Assembly: GCF_030718205.1 (NCBI RefSeq)
Contig: NZ_JAUZQF010000037.1
Coordinates: 30,548 to 94,547, forward strand
Origin: Nonomuraea turcica
GTDB lineage: Bacteria > Actinomycetota > Actinomycetes > Streptosporangiales > Streptosporangiaceae
Length of the DNA stretch: 64,000 nucleotides
Reading direction: 5' to 3'
Part shown: piece after piece, positions 35,005 through 43,130 of the stretch
Layout: every line of letters starts with the position of its first letter
Position numbering within the stretch: position 1 is the stretch's first letter
The notes under the pieces: model-generated
What the model saw: only the letters and a program-made list of their open reading frames with translations
Told to the model about the DNA's origin: nothing
Database searches by the model: none
Made by a program: the position numbers and the translations under genes

Positions 35005-35018
35005 CGTGCAATTGCACG
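35005..35018. promoter_or_regulatory. 14-bp palindrome upstream of the TrmB/LuxR-type gene
   Basis: CGTGCAATTGCACG is perfectly self-complementary. TGCGATG occurs on both sides (about 34992 and 35028). The surrounding 34960-35060 stretch is richer in A and T than its neighbourhood, fitting a regulatory region. Confidence 0.45.
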
Positions 35019-35157
35019 TTTTTACCTTGCGATGTTCCGTTGAGTAACGCAGTCTTTACTTAGCGTCGGCATCGTCAAGAAGCAGTGGTCGCGCCGCTCA
35101 TCAGAACGCGGAGGGGGGTTCGGTGGGCGCGTCGCGTCACCACAGCGGATGCCGGTG

Positions 35158-35199
35158 GCCGGGGGATGGGACGGATCACCGACCGTCCCATCCCCCGGC
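35158..35199 (+). terminator. Perfect 17-bp hairpin upstream of guaB
   Basis: Bases 35158-35174 pair perfectly with 35183-35199 across an 8-base loop, followed by ACTTTTG. The form is that of an intrinsic terminator, yet no gene ends here; it lies 138 bases before the guaB start. A GTG with a strong ribosome-binding site (GAGGGGGG, GTG at 35123) opens a short frame just before it, so a leader-peptide attenuator is conceivable. Confidence 0.6.
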
Positions 35200-35294
35200 A
35201 CTTTTGATGCCGGGAGTACGACGGGCCGTGGGGGTCATCGTCCTCCCGGCATCGCGACCTCCCAGGCGCCGAGACTCGGTTTGGACGCAGGCCC

Positions 35295-35300
35295 TAGACT
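35295..35300 (+). promoter_or_regulatory. Possible -10 element of guaB
   Basis: TAGACT, 37 bases before the guaB ATG. No good -35 is seen. If used, transcription would start downstream of the 35158-35199 hairpin. Confidence 0.35.
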
Positions 35301-35336
35301 TGGTCCAATCAAGGCAACGGCAGAGGGGGCCGCAGC

Positions 35337-36818
35337 ATGTCCAAGTTCACCGATACGGGATTGACCTTCGATGACGTGCTGCTGGTGCCCGCCTATTCTG
35401 ACCTGCAGCCGGGAGAGGCCGACACCAGATCCCGCCTGTCGCGCGGCATCTCGCTGTCCATCCCGCTGGTCTCGGCGGCCATGGACACCGTCACCGAGGC
35501 GCGCATGGCGGTCGCCATGGCCAGGCAGGGCGGCATCGGCATTCTTCACCGCAACCTGTCGATCGAGGAGCAGGCGCAGCAGGTCGATCTGGTCAAACGC
35601 TCCGAGGCGGGGATGGTGACCAACCCAGTCACCTGCAGCCCGGACGACACGCTGGCCGACGTGGAGCGGTTGTGCGCGACGTACCGGATCTCGGGGGTGC
35701 CCGTGACCGACATGTCGGGCACGCTGGTCGGCATCGTGACAAATCGCGACATGCGCTTCGAGACCGACCAGTCGCGGCCCGTCCGCGAGGTCATGACCAA
35801 GATGCCGCTCGTCACCGCCCCGGTGGGGGTGTCCAGGGACGAGGCGTTCGCGCTGCTCAGGCAGAACAAGATCGAGAAGCTGCCCCTCGTCGACGCCGAC
35901 GGCAGGCTGCGCGGCCTGATCACGGTCAAGGACTTCACCAAGAGCGAGCAATATCCGCTGTCCACCAAGGACGTCGACGGGCGCCTGCTCGTGGGCGCGG
36001 CCGTGGGCGTCGGCGGCGACGCCGAGCTGCGTGCCAAGGCCCTGATCGAGGCCGGGGTGGACGTGGTGGTCGTGGACGTGGCCCACGGCCACTCCAAGGG
36101 ACTGGCCGACATGATCGGCAAGCTCAAGGCCAACAGCAAGGTCGAGGTCATCGGCGGCAACATCGCGACCAGGGCGGGCGCGCAGATGCTGGTCGAGGCC
36201 GGCGCCGACGCGGTCAAGGTGGGCGTCGGGCCCGGCTCCATCTGTACCACCCGGGTGGTGGCCGGCGTGGGCGCGCCGCAGGTGACGGCCATCTATGAGG
36301 CATCCAAGGCCTGCGCGCCGGCGGGCATTCCGGTCATCGGCGACGGCGGCCTGCAATACTCCGGCGACATCGTCAAGGCCATCGCGGCCGGCGCGAACAC
36401 GGTCATGCTCGGCTCGCTGCTGGCCGGGTGCGAGGAGTCGCCCGGTGAGCTGATCTTCATCAACGGCAAGCAGTTCAAGTCGTACCGGGGCATGGGGTCG
36501 CTCGGCGCCGTACGCAACCGCGAGCGCGGTGGCACCTCCTTCAGCAAGGACCGCTACGCGCAGGCCGACGTCGGTGGCGATGACAAATACATCCCCGAGG
36601 GCATCGAGGGGCAGGTGCCCTACCGCGGGCCGGTCGCGGCCGTCGCGCACCAGCTGGTCGGCGGGCTGCGCCAGGGCATGTGGTATGCCGGGTGCCGCAC
36701 GATCGAGCAGATGCACACCGACGGGCAGCTCATGCCGATCACGGCGGCGGGCCTCAAGGAGAGCCACCCCCACGACATCCAGATGACCGTGGAAGCTCCG
36801 AACTATCACAGAAGGTAA
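35337..36818 (+). CDS. guaB: Inosine-5'-monophosphate dehydrogenase
   Basis: Oxidises IMP to XMP, the committed step to GMP. 493 residues. TFDDVLLVPAYSDLQPGE at the N-terminus, a CBS-domain pair (about 95-215), the NAD/IMP barrel with VGVGPGSICTTRVVAG carrying the catalytic Cys, and the flap GMGSLGAVRNR...RGGTSFSKDRYAQ ending in EGIEGQVPYRGP. ATG at 35337 with AGAGGGGGCC about 6 bases upstream. guaB3 follows after 4 bases. Confidence 0.98.
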   Translation: MSKFTDTGLTFDDVLLVPAYSDLQPGEADTRSRLSRGISLSIPLVSAAMDTVTEARMAVAMARQGGIGILHRNLSIEEQAQQVDLVKRSEAGMVTNPVTCSPDDTLADVERLCATYRISGVPVTDMSGTLVGIVTNRDMRFETDQSRPVREVMTKMPLVTAPVGVSRDEAFALLRQNKIEKLPLVDADGRLRGLITVKDFTKSEQYPLSTKDVDGRLLVGAAVGVGGDAELRAKALIEAGVDVVVVDVAHGHSKGLADMIGKLKANSKVEVIGGNIATRAGAQMLVEAGADAVKVGVGPGSICTTRVVAGVGAPQVTAIYEASKACAPAGIPVIGDGGLQYSGDIVKAIAAGANTVMLGSLLAGCEESPGELIFINGKQFKSYRGMGSLGAVRNRERGGTSFSKDRYAQADVGGDDKYIPEGIEGQVPYRGPVAAVAHQLVGGLRQGMWYAGCRTIEQMHTDGQLMPITAAGLKESHPHDIQMTVEAPNYHRR

Positions 36819-36822
36819 GTTC

Positions 36823-37944
36823 ATGACTCAGCAGGTGGAGATCGGCCGGGGGAAGACCGGGCGCCGGGCGTACGCGCTTGACGAGATCGGCCTGGTGCCC
36901 TCGCGGCGCACTCGTGACCCGGAGGAGGTCTCGATCGCCTGGCAGATCGACGCCTATCGGTTCGAGCTGCCCGTGGTCGTCGCACCCATGGACAGCGTGG
37001 TGTCGCCGGCCACCGCCATCGAGATCGGGCGGCTCGGCGGGCTGGCCCCGCTCGACCTCGAAGGGCTCTGGACGCGCTATGAGGACCCGTCGCCGCTGCT
37101 GGAGGAGTGCGCTGCCCTGGATGCCGCGGCGGCCACCAAGCGCCTCCAGGAGATCTACGCGGCTCCGATCAAGGAGGACCTGATCGGGCGGCGCATCGAG
37201 GAGATCCGTGCCTCAGGCGTGACGACTGCCGTACGCCTGTCGCCGCAGCGCACGGTCCAATACCACAAGGCCGTGATCGACGCCGGCGTGGACATCTTCA
37301 TCATCCGCGGCACCACGGTCTCCGCCGAGCACGTGTCGGGCCGAGCCGAGCCGCTCAACCTCAAGCAGTTCATCTACGAGCTGGACGTGCCGGTCATCGT
37401 GGGCGGCTGCGCCACCTACACGGCCGCCCTGCACCTCATGCGCACGGGCGCGGCCGGGGTGCTGGTGGGCTTCGGCGGCGGCGCCTCGCACACCACGCGT
37501 AACGTGCTGGGGGTGGCGGTGCCGATGGCCACCGCGATCTCGGACGTCGCGGCGGCGCGGCGGGACTACATGGACGAGTCGGGCGGGCGCTACGTCCACG
37601 TGATCGCCGACGGTGGCATGGGGACCTCGGGGGACATCGCGAAGGCGATCGCGTGCGGGGCGGACGCCGTGATGGTGGGCTCGCCGCTGGCGCGGGCCGC
37701 CGAGGCGCCGGGGCACGGGTTCCACTGGGGGTCGGAGGCGCACCACCCGGATCTGCCCAGGGGGCGTCGGGTCGAGTTCGGGACCGTGGGGACGCTGGCG
37801 CAGATCCTGCACGGGCCGTCGAGCGTGGCGGACGGGTCGATGAACCTGATGGGTGCTTTGAAGCGGACGATGGCGTCCACCGGTTACTCCGACATCAAGG
37901 AGTTCCAGCGGGTCGAGGTCGTGGTGGCGCCGACCCAGCGCTGA
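36823..37944 (+). CDS. guaB3: GuaB3-family IMP dehydrogenase-related protein
   Basis: 373 residues, an IMPDH-fold paralogue without CBS domains. RRAYALDEIGLVPSRRTRD is the family N-terminus, PVVVAPMDSVVSP the phosphate-binding region. Where GuaB has its catalytic Cys loop this protein reads GFGGGASHTTRNVLGVAVPM, so the Cys is replaced; this is normal for actinobacterial GuaB3. GuaB3 of Streptomyces has been linked to GMP reductase activity, but the Cys loss makes the role here uncertain. Cotranscribed with guaB, 4 bases apart. Confidence 0.93.
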   Translation: MTQQVEIGRGKTGRRAYALDEIGLVPSRRTRDPEEVSIAWQIDAYRFELPVVVAPMDSVVSPATAIEIGRLGGLAPLDLEGLWTRYEDPSPLLEECAALDAAAATKRLQEIYAAPIKEDLIGRRIEEIRASGVTTAVRLSPQRTVQYHKAVIDAGVDIFIIRGTTVSAEHVSGRAEPLNLKQFIYELDVPVIVGGCATYTAALHLMRTGAAGVLVGFGGGASHTTRNVLGVAVPMATAISDVAAARRDYMDESGGRYVHVIADGGMGTSGDIAKAIACGADAVMVGSPLARAAEAPGHGFHWGSEAHHPDLPRGRRVEFGTVGTLAQILHGPSSVADGSMNLMGALKRTMASTGYSDIKEFQRVEVVVAPTQR

Positions 37945-37986
37945 CGTTGACCGGCCTTCGGAAGGATCCAGAGGGCCGGTCACCGG

Positions 37987-38676
37987 TCAGGCCCAAGGCT
38001 TCCACTTGTCCGTGGGGATCTCGATCCCGATCGGGTCGGGCAGGGCGATCGTTTCGCCGATACTCCAGCTCTCCTCATGGAGGTAGGCGGCGGAGGCCTG
38101 GTCGGGGATCGAGTAGAGGGTGATTGCGGAGACGGCGGGGTCGAGGTCGATGAGCAGGTAGTAGGGGATCTCGGCCCGCGCATATCCGCACCACTTGCCC
38201 TTGCCCGCCCGCTTGCCGGTCGAGGGCCGGTCCAAGTGTGCGTTCGAGGGGGAAGTCACCTCGACGACCAGTTCGGATTGGTCAGTGATCAGGTGCCTCT
38301 GGTCGAGCTTCAACGCCTCATGCATGACTTCCTCATCCAGGACGGTAACGTCCGGGATGTAGCCGTTTTCCTCTGCGACGAAGTTCAGCCCGCTGGCGAC
38401 GACACCCCGCCAACGGTAGGACGGGTCCTTGAAGCGCGCCTCGTGGATGAGGTTGACGATCTCCGTGCAGATGAGTTGGTGCATGAGGCTGAGGGCGGGG
38501 GACAGCACGATCTCTCCATCGATGATTTCGACTCGGGTGCCGTCGTGTGCGATGTGGAGGTAATCCCAGAGCACCCCGTCGACCCACATCTGGTAGGCCG
38601 AGTTGGGCAGGTCGACGCGAAACCTTCCTTGCGGGTCAATCACAGTGGCGGTCACTTCTTGTGACTCCTCCCTCAC
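37987..38676 (-). CDS. Uma2-family (DUF820) restriction-endonuclease-like protein
   Basis: 229 residues of the PD-(D/E)XK-fold family common in Actinobacteria and Cyanobacteria. VEIIDGEIVLSPALSLMHQ, the metal-site segments YIPDVTVLDEE (Asp) and SELVVEVTSPSNAHLD (ExE-like), and KGKWCGYARAEIPYYLLIDLD with the Lys and the YYLLID strand are visible. Function of the family is not established; nuclease or toxin roles are suggested. GTG at 38676 has GGGAG 6 bases upstream. Confidence 0.9.
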   Translation of the reverse strand: MREESQEVTATVIDPQGRFRVDLPNSAYQMWVDGVLWDYLHIAHDGTRVEIIDGEIVLSPALSLMHQLICTEIVNLIHEARFKDPSYRWRGVVASGLNFVAEENGYIPDVTVLDEEVMHEALKLDQRHLITDQSELVVEVTSPSNAHLDRPSTGKRAGKGKWCGYARAEIPYYLLIDLDPAVSAITLYSIPDQASAAYLHEESWSIGETIALPDPIGIEIPTDKWKPWA

Positions 38677-38881
38677 GATCAGCTCCCGTCATCGTAGAAG
38701 CCCTGCTTACTGACTGTACTCAGGATCATGCAGGCCGTTGCATTCATCCGCATTTTTGCCATGTCTAGGATTCCGTGCCCGCCCGCAGGGGTGGGCACGG
38801 GGGCTACACCGAGCGGCCGGGCGGGGTTCGCGCGGCAACTCGTGCGCGTGCTGCATGATTCGGACGCGTAGTGTTTCGACC

Positions 38882-39121
38882 ATGGAATCCGTAGAGGAGA
38901 GAATCGCCCGGCTTGAGCGGCAGGTGGCGGATCTTCAGCGGCATCTCGGCATCGATCCCGAGCTCGCGAACTCCGGCGGCCCGTTCCTGCCGCCGGAGTT
39001 CTACCACGCCTTGGAGAGGAGGAAGACGATCCTGGCCATCAAGATCTACCGCGAGGCGACCGGGGCGTCCCTGCTGGAGGCCAAGAACACGGTGGAGTCG
39101 ATGGCGCGCCGGGGGCGTTGA
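38882..39121 (+). CDS. Small protein with ribosomal L7/L12 C-terminal-like domain
   Basis: 79 residues. An N-terminal coiled-coil helix (MESVEERIARLERQVADLQRH) and a C-terminal segment KTILAIKIYREATGASLLEAKNTVESMARRG that matches the L7/L12 C-terminal fold (IKIYREATG.SLKEAK.VVE) found in short actinobacterial proteins. It is not ribosomal L12 itself. ATG at 38882 lies 7 bases after TAGTGT (38869-38874), fitting a leaderless messenger. The ECF42 gene starts 9 bases after its stop. Partner or role unknown. Confidence 0.8.
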   Translation: MESVEERIARLERQVADLQRHLGIDPELANSGGPFLPPEFYHALERRKTILAIKIYREATGASLLEAKNTVESMARRGR

Positions 39122-39130
39122 GGCGGGCTC

Positions 39131-40342
39131 ATGCCCGAGATTGAGCGGGTGTTCCGGGAGGAGTACGGCCGGGCCGTGGCCGTGCTGGTGCGTGCCTTCG
39201 GGGACATCGACGTGGCCGAGGAGGCCGTGCAGGAGGCGTTCACGGTCGCGGCGCGGCGCTGGCCGGTGGACGGGGTGCCGCCGAGCCCGGCGGGGTGGAT
39301 CATCACCACCGCCCGCAACCGGGCCCTCGACCGGCTGCGCAGGGAGTCGGTGCGGCAGGACAAACATGCTCAAGCCGCGCTGCTGCAGGTCCGCGACGAG
39401 CCTCCGGAGGAGGGGCCGGTACACGATGACCGGCTGCGACTGATCTTCACCTGCTGCCATCCCGCGCTCGCCGTCCACGCCCAGGTCGCCCTGACGCTGC
39501 GGTTGCTCGGCGGCCTGACCACGGCGGAGATCGCACAGGCGTTCCTGGTGCCCGAGCCGACGATGGCACAGCGGCTGGTCCGGGCCAAGAACAAGATCCG
39601 CGCTGCGAAGATCCCGTACCGGGTGCCGGAGGAGCGCGATCTGCCTGAGCGGCTGCACGCCGTGCTGGCCGTGATCTATCTGATCTTCAACGAGGGGTAT
39701 ACGGCCAGCTCGGGCGATCGGCTCGTGCGCGAGGAGCTCTGCGCGGAGGCCATCAGACTCGGGCGGCTGCTGGCCGCACTCATGCCGGAGGAGCCTGAGG
39801 TCATGGGATTGCTCGCGCTCATGCTGCTCATCGAGTCGCGGCGGGCCGCGCGCATGGGGCCGGCGGGTGAGCTGGTGCCCCTGGCCGAGCAGGATCGAGG
39901 GCTTTGGGACCGCGGGCTCATCGAGGAGGGACAGGTCCTCGTGCGGAGCTGCCTGCGGATCGACCGGCCGGGGCCGTACCAGATCCAGGCCGCGGTCAAC
40001 GCGGTGCACAGCGACGCGCCGAGCGTGGCGGACACCGACTGGGATCAGATCCTGCGGCTGTACGATCAGCTCCTGACGTACGACCCTAGCCCGGTCGTGG
40101 CCTTGCACCGGGCCGTGGCGGTGGCCGAGACGGAAGGGCCCGAGAAGGCGTTGGCCCTGGTCGACGGGCTCGACGTGGCGGGCTATCACCTGTTCCACGC
40201 CGTGCGTGCCGACCTGTTGCGGCGGCTGGGGCGGCATGAGGAGGCGGCCCAGGCGTACGAGGCGGCCATCGACCGGGCGGGCAACGAGGTGGAGCGCGAG
40301 TTCCTGCGACGCAGGCGCGAGGCAAATGAGCAGGGGCATTGA
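39131..40342 (+). CDS. Second ECF42-type RNA polymerase sigma factor
   Basis: 403 residues. Region 2 (EIERVFREEYGRAVAVLVRAFGDIDVAEEAVQEAF; WIITTARNRALDRLR), region 4 (LGGLTTAEIAQAFLVPEPTMAQRLVRAK) and a long TPR-like C-terminal extension (LPERLHAVLAVIYLIFNEGYTASSG, PEEPEVMGLLALMLLIESRRAARM). It is a relative of the 29358-30602 product but distinct in sequence. No DGPF-domain gene is adjacent; instead an L7/L12-like small protein precedes it and an SDR follows with TGATG overlap. Target unknown. Confidence 0.9.
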   Translation: MPEIERVFREEYGRAVAVLVRAFGDIDVAEEAVQEAFTVAARRWPVDGVPPSPAGWIITTARNRALDRLRRESVRQDKHAQAALLQVRDEPPEEGPVHDDRLRLIFTCCHPALAVHAQVALTLRLLGGLTTAEIAQAFLVPEPTMAQRLVRAKNKIRAAKIPYRVPEERDLPERLHAVLAVIYLIFNEGYTASSGDRLVREELCAEAIRLGRLLAALMPEEPEVMGLLALMLLIESRRAARMGPAGELVPLAEQDRGLWDRGLIEEGQVLVRSCLRIDRPGPYQIQAAVNAVHSDAPSVADTDWDQILRLYDQLLTYDPSPVVALHRAVAVAETEGPEKALALVDGLDVAGYHLFHAVRADLLRRLGRHEEAAQAYEAAIDRAGNEVEREFLRRRREANEQGH

Positions 40343-41022
40343 TGGCGGGTCGGGTATGCGTGGTCACGGGGGCCAATCGGGGGATCGGGCTGGAGGTGGC
40401 CCGGCAGCTCGCGCTGGCCGGTGACACGGTGCTGCTCGCCGCGAGGGACCTGGCCAAGGCCGAGACGGCGGCTCAGGGGCTGGGCGGCGAGGTGGTGCCG
40501 ACGCGACTGGACGTCTCGGACCAGGAGTCCGTGGACACGTTCGCCGAGGGCGTGCGGGAGTCTCACGAGCGGGTGGACGTCCTGGTCAACAACGCGGCCA
40601 TTCACTACGACACCTGGCAGCGGGCCGCGGACGCGGATCTGGGCGTGGTGCGGGAGGCTTTGGAGACGAACCTGCTGGGGGCGTGGCGGGTGACGCAGGC
40701 GCTCCTGCCCCTCCTGCGAGGCGGACGGGTGGTGAACGTGTCCAGCGAGATCGGGTCCCTGGCGTCCATGGGGGCGGGCACGCCGGCGTACGCGGTGTCG
40801 AAGGCCGCGCTCAACGCGCTGACGAAGATGCTGGCCGCCGAGCTGCGGCAGGACCGGATCCTGGTGAACGCCGTCTGTCCGGGCTGGTCGGCGACGGACA
40901 TGGGCGGTCCGGGCGGGCGGCCCGTCGCCGAGGGGGCGAGGAGCGTGCTGTGGGGCGTCGATCTGCCGGATGACGGGCCGACCGGCGGTTTCTTCCGCGA
41001 CGGGCGGCCCCTCCCCTGGTGA
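40342..41022 (+). CDS. Short-chain dehydrogenase/reductase
   Basis: 226 residues, classical SDR. TGANRGIGLEVARQL is the cofactor motif, NNAAIHYDTW the NNAG-type strand, VSSEIGSL the catalytic Ser region, and AYAVSKAALNALT the YxxxK pair. ATG 40342 overlaps the sigma factor's stop by one base (TGATG); a TTG at 40339 is possible but less likely. Translational coupling to a sigma factor gene suggests it is cotranscribed, perhaps carried by the sigma operon. Substrate unknown. Confidence 0.9.
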   Translation: MAGRVCVVTGANRGIGLEVARQLALAGDTVLLAARDLAKAETAAQGLGGEVVPTRLDVSDQESVDTFAEGVRESHERVDVLVNNAAIHYDTWQRAADADLGVVREALETNLLGAWRVTQALLPLLRGGRVVNVSSEIGSLASMGAGTPAYAVSKAALNALTKMLAAELRQDRILVNAVCPGWSATDMGGPGGRPVAEGARSVLWGVDLPDDGPTGGFFRDGRPLPW

Positions 41023-41087
41023 CGGGGGTCCACGGGAGTAGGGCAGGACCGGTGCCGGTCAGGCCCGGTGGCGGGTGGAGCGGTTGC

Positions 41088-41093
41088 TACCCT
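41088..41093 (+). promoter_or_regulatory. -10 element for a leaderless APH-fold gene
   Basis: TACCCT, then 5 bases, then the GTG at 41099. No ribosome-binding site is present. Confidence 0.35.
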
Positions 41094-41098
41094 GACGT

Positions 41099-41875
41099 GT
41101 GGCTGATCTTCAACATACGCACGAGCTGGTCTTCGACGGGGACGTCGTCACCAAACGGTATGTGGATGGCAAGCAGGGCGGGGCGGAGCGCGAATGGCGG
41201 GCGCTGACCCTGCTGGCCGAGCATGCTCCGGGGCTGGCGCCGGAGCCGATCGCGTTCGAGGCCGGCGTGGTGTCGATGACGAGGATCGACGGGGTGTCGC
41301 TGCGTGGGCTGTCCGTGGGGGATGCCCAGGTCGCGGCCATGGCCGAGGCGCTCGACGTGCTGTATGCGGCTGTGCCGCCTGCCGTGCTCGAGACTGTCCC
41401 GATACGCCCGTGGCAGCGTGCGGCGGTCCGCGACTGGGTCCGGCGGCGGGGCGCGGAGTGGCGGTCGCGGGACCCGCTGGCGGACCGGGCCGTGAAAGAG
41501 GGCCTGCGGTGGCTGGAGAGCTGGACTCCCGGTGAGTCCGGGGTGACACCGGTGTTCTGGGGCGGCGACGGCAACCTGGCGAACTTCCTGTGGGACGGCG
41601 CCCGCGTCCGCAGGGTCGATTTCGAGGACTCCGGACGCAGCGACCGGGTGTGGGAGCTGGCGGAGATGGCCGAGCACGTGTCCATGTGGGTGGACGGCGA
41701 GGTGGACATCGTGGGGCGGTTCGAGCTGAGCCCGCCGGAGGAGCGGCTGATGCGCGACTACCGCAAACTGCACGGGATGACCTGGTTGTTCCTGCTGTCG
41801 CACGAGAGCCCGCGCAATCCGCCGGGGACCTTCCGGCGGCAGGTGGAGCGGGTGCTGGCAATATTGGCCGCATGA
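41099..41875 (+). CDS. APH-fold phosphotransferase-like protein
   Basis: 258 residues, aminoglycoside-phosphotransferase/choline-kinase fold. The N-lobe reads TKRYVDGKQGGAEREWRAL with the ATP Lys, and the catalytic loop is WGGDGNLANFLW, where the usual HGD is GGD (Asp and Asn kept), followed by the metal-binding RRVDFEDSG. Substrate unknown; small-molecule kinase roles are more likely than antibiotic resistance. The stop overlaps the GNAT ATG by four bases. Confidence 0.84.
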   Translation: MADLQHTHELVFDGDVVTKRYVDGKQGGAEREWRALTLLAEHAPGLAPEPIAFEAGVVSMTRIDGVSLRGLSVGDAQVAAMAEALDVLYAAVPPAVLETVPIRPWQRAAVRDWVRRRGAEWRSRDPLADRAVKEGLRWLESWTPGESGVTPVFWGGDGNLANFLWDGARVRRVDFEDSGRSDRVWELAEMAEHVSMWVDGEVDIVGRFELSPPEERLMRDYRKLHGMTWLFLLSHESPRNPPGTFRRQVERVLAILAA

Positions 41876-42306
41876 GACTTGCCGGGCCCGAGGACAGAGC
41901 CGGCGTGGAGCAGCTGGTCCACGCCGCCTACGAGCCGTGGATCGAGGTCATCGGCATGCGGCCGGTCCCGATGGAGGCCGACTACGGCGCGCTCATCGAG
42001 GCCGGGCGGGTGCACGTCACCGACGACTTCCAAGGGCTGATCGTGCTCGTGCCCGAGGACGGGGTCCTGCTGGTCGACAATGTCGCCGTACGGCCCGAGA
42101 GCCACGGCAAGGGCATCGGGCGGGAGCTGCTGGCGTACGCAGAGGAGGAGGCGCGCCGGCTGGGGCTGCCCGCGCTGCGCCTCTACACGAACGTCAAGAT
42201 GGCCTCCAACATCGCCTTGTACACGTCGCTGGGCTACGTCGAGACCGGCAGGGAAGGGGTCAAGGGCCGCTCCGCCGTGATGATGCGGAAGCAGCTCAGC
42301 TCGTGA
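41872..42306 (+). CDS. GNAT-family N-acetyltransferase
   Basis: 144 residues from ATG 41872 (MRLAGPEDRAGVEQLV). The acetyl-CoA loop is RPESHGKGIGRELL and the fold ends with RLYTNVKMASNIALYTSLGYVETG. It overlaps the APH-fold gene by four bases, so the two are cotranscribed, and its 3' end overlaps the convergent aldolase by 11 bases. Substrate unknown. The frame extends upstream without a proper start. Confidence 0.88.
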   Translation: MRLAGPEDRAGVEQLVHAAYEPWIEVIGMRPVPMEADYGALIEAGRVHVTDDFQGLIVLVPEDGVLLVDNVAVRPESHGKGIGRELLAYAEEEARRLGLPALRLYTNVKMASNIALYTSLGYVETGREGVKGRSAVMMRKQLSS

Positions 42307-43120
42307 GCACGCCGAGCAGGTGCGTGACCTCGCGCGCCACCGCGTCGCGGCCGGCCTTGACGTATTTGCGGGGGTCGACGACGCGCTCGTCGTGGGCCAG
42401 GTAGTCGCGTACGGCGCCGGTGAACGCCTTGTTCAGGTGCGTCGCGATGTTGATCTTCTTCATGCCGCGCCGTACGGCCTCGCGCAGCACGTCGTCCGGC
42501 ACGCCCGACGAGCCGTGCAGCACCAGCGGCACCGGCACCGCTGCCCGCAGCTCGGCGACGAGCTCCAGGTCCAGCACCGCGTCCTTGCTGGTCATCGCGT
42601 GCGAGGTGCCCACGGCCACGGCCAGCGCGTCCACGCCGGTCCTGGCCACATAGCCGACCGCCTCGTGCGGCTTGGTGCGGGCGCCGGGCGCGTGCACGCC
42701 GTCCTTGCCGCCGACCTCGCCCAGCTCGGCCTCCACCCACACGCCCCGCTCGTGGCACCAGGCCGCCACCTCAGCAGTCGTGCGGACGTTGTCCTCGTCG
42801 GGCAGCGCGGAGGCGTCGTACATGACCGAGCCGAGCCCCAGCTTCACCGCCTCCTCGACGAGCGCGCGGTCGGTGGCGTGGTCGAGGTGGACGGCGACCG
42901 GCACGTCGGCTTGCCGGGCCACTGCGAGCGAGGCCAGCGCGATCGGCTCCAGCGCGCCGTGGTAACGCACGCAGTTCTCGCTGATCTGTAGGACGACCGG
43001 CAGGCCGAGCGCCTCGGCGCCGGCCACGATGGCGCCCGCGTGCTCCAGCTGGATCACGTTGAAGGCGCCCACCCCCGCGGGCGACTGGCGGACGATGTCG
43101 CCGATGGCGGCGAGGGGCAT
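42296..43120 (-). CDS. Class II (Zn) aldolase, FBA/tagatose-bisphosphate type
   Basis: 274 residues from ATG 43120 (MPLAAIGDIVRQSPAG), preceded by AAGGAG. Class II fructose/tagatose-bisphosphate aldolase fold: GAFNVIQLEHAGAIVAGAE, VAVHLDHATD with the Zn His, SVMYDASALP, VEAELGEVGGKDG, and VLHGSSGVP then KINIATHLNKAF. Located last in an operon with an amino-sugar deacetylase, a SIS protein and a PfkB kinase; this context favours tagatose-1,6-bisphosphate (GatY/KbaY-like) or fructose-bisphosphate. The exact substrate is undecided. Confidence 0.88.
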   Translation of the reverse strand: MPLAAIGDIVRQSPAGVGAFNVIQLEHAGAIVAGAEALGLPVVLQISENCVRYHGALEPIALASLAVARQADVPVAVHLDHATDRALVEEAVKLGLGSVMYDASALPDEDNVRTTAEVAAWCHERGVWVEAELGEVGGKDGVHAPGARTKPHEAVGYVARTGVDALAVAVGTSHAMTSKDAVLDLELVAELRAAVPVPLVLHGSSGVPDDVLREAVRRGMKKINIATHLNKAFTGAVRDYLAHDERVVDPRKYVKAGRDAVAREVTHLLGVLTS

Positions 43121-43130
43121 GGCGGGCTCC

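Noticed and set aside
35123..35374. 83-codon frame starting GTG 35123 as a full gene
   Set aside because: It has a strong ribosome-binding site but runs through a hairpin and into guaB. Kept only as a possible leader peptide in the guaB finding.
35235..36824. 529-codon open frame opposite guaB
   Set aside because: It is a shadow of guaB created by high GC third positions.
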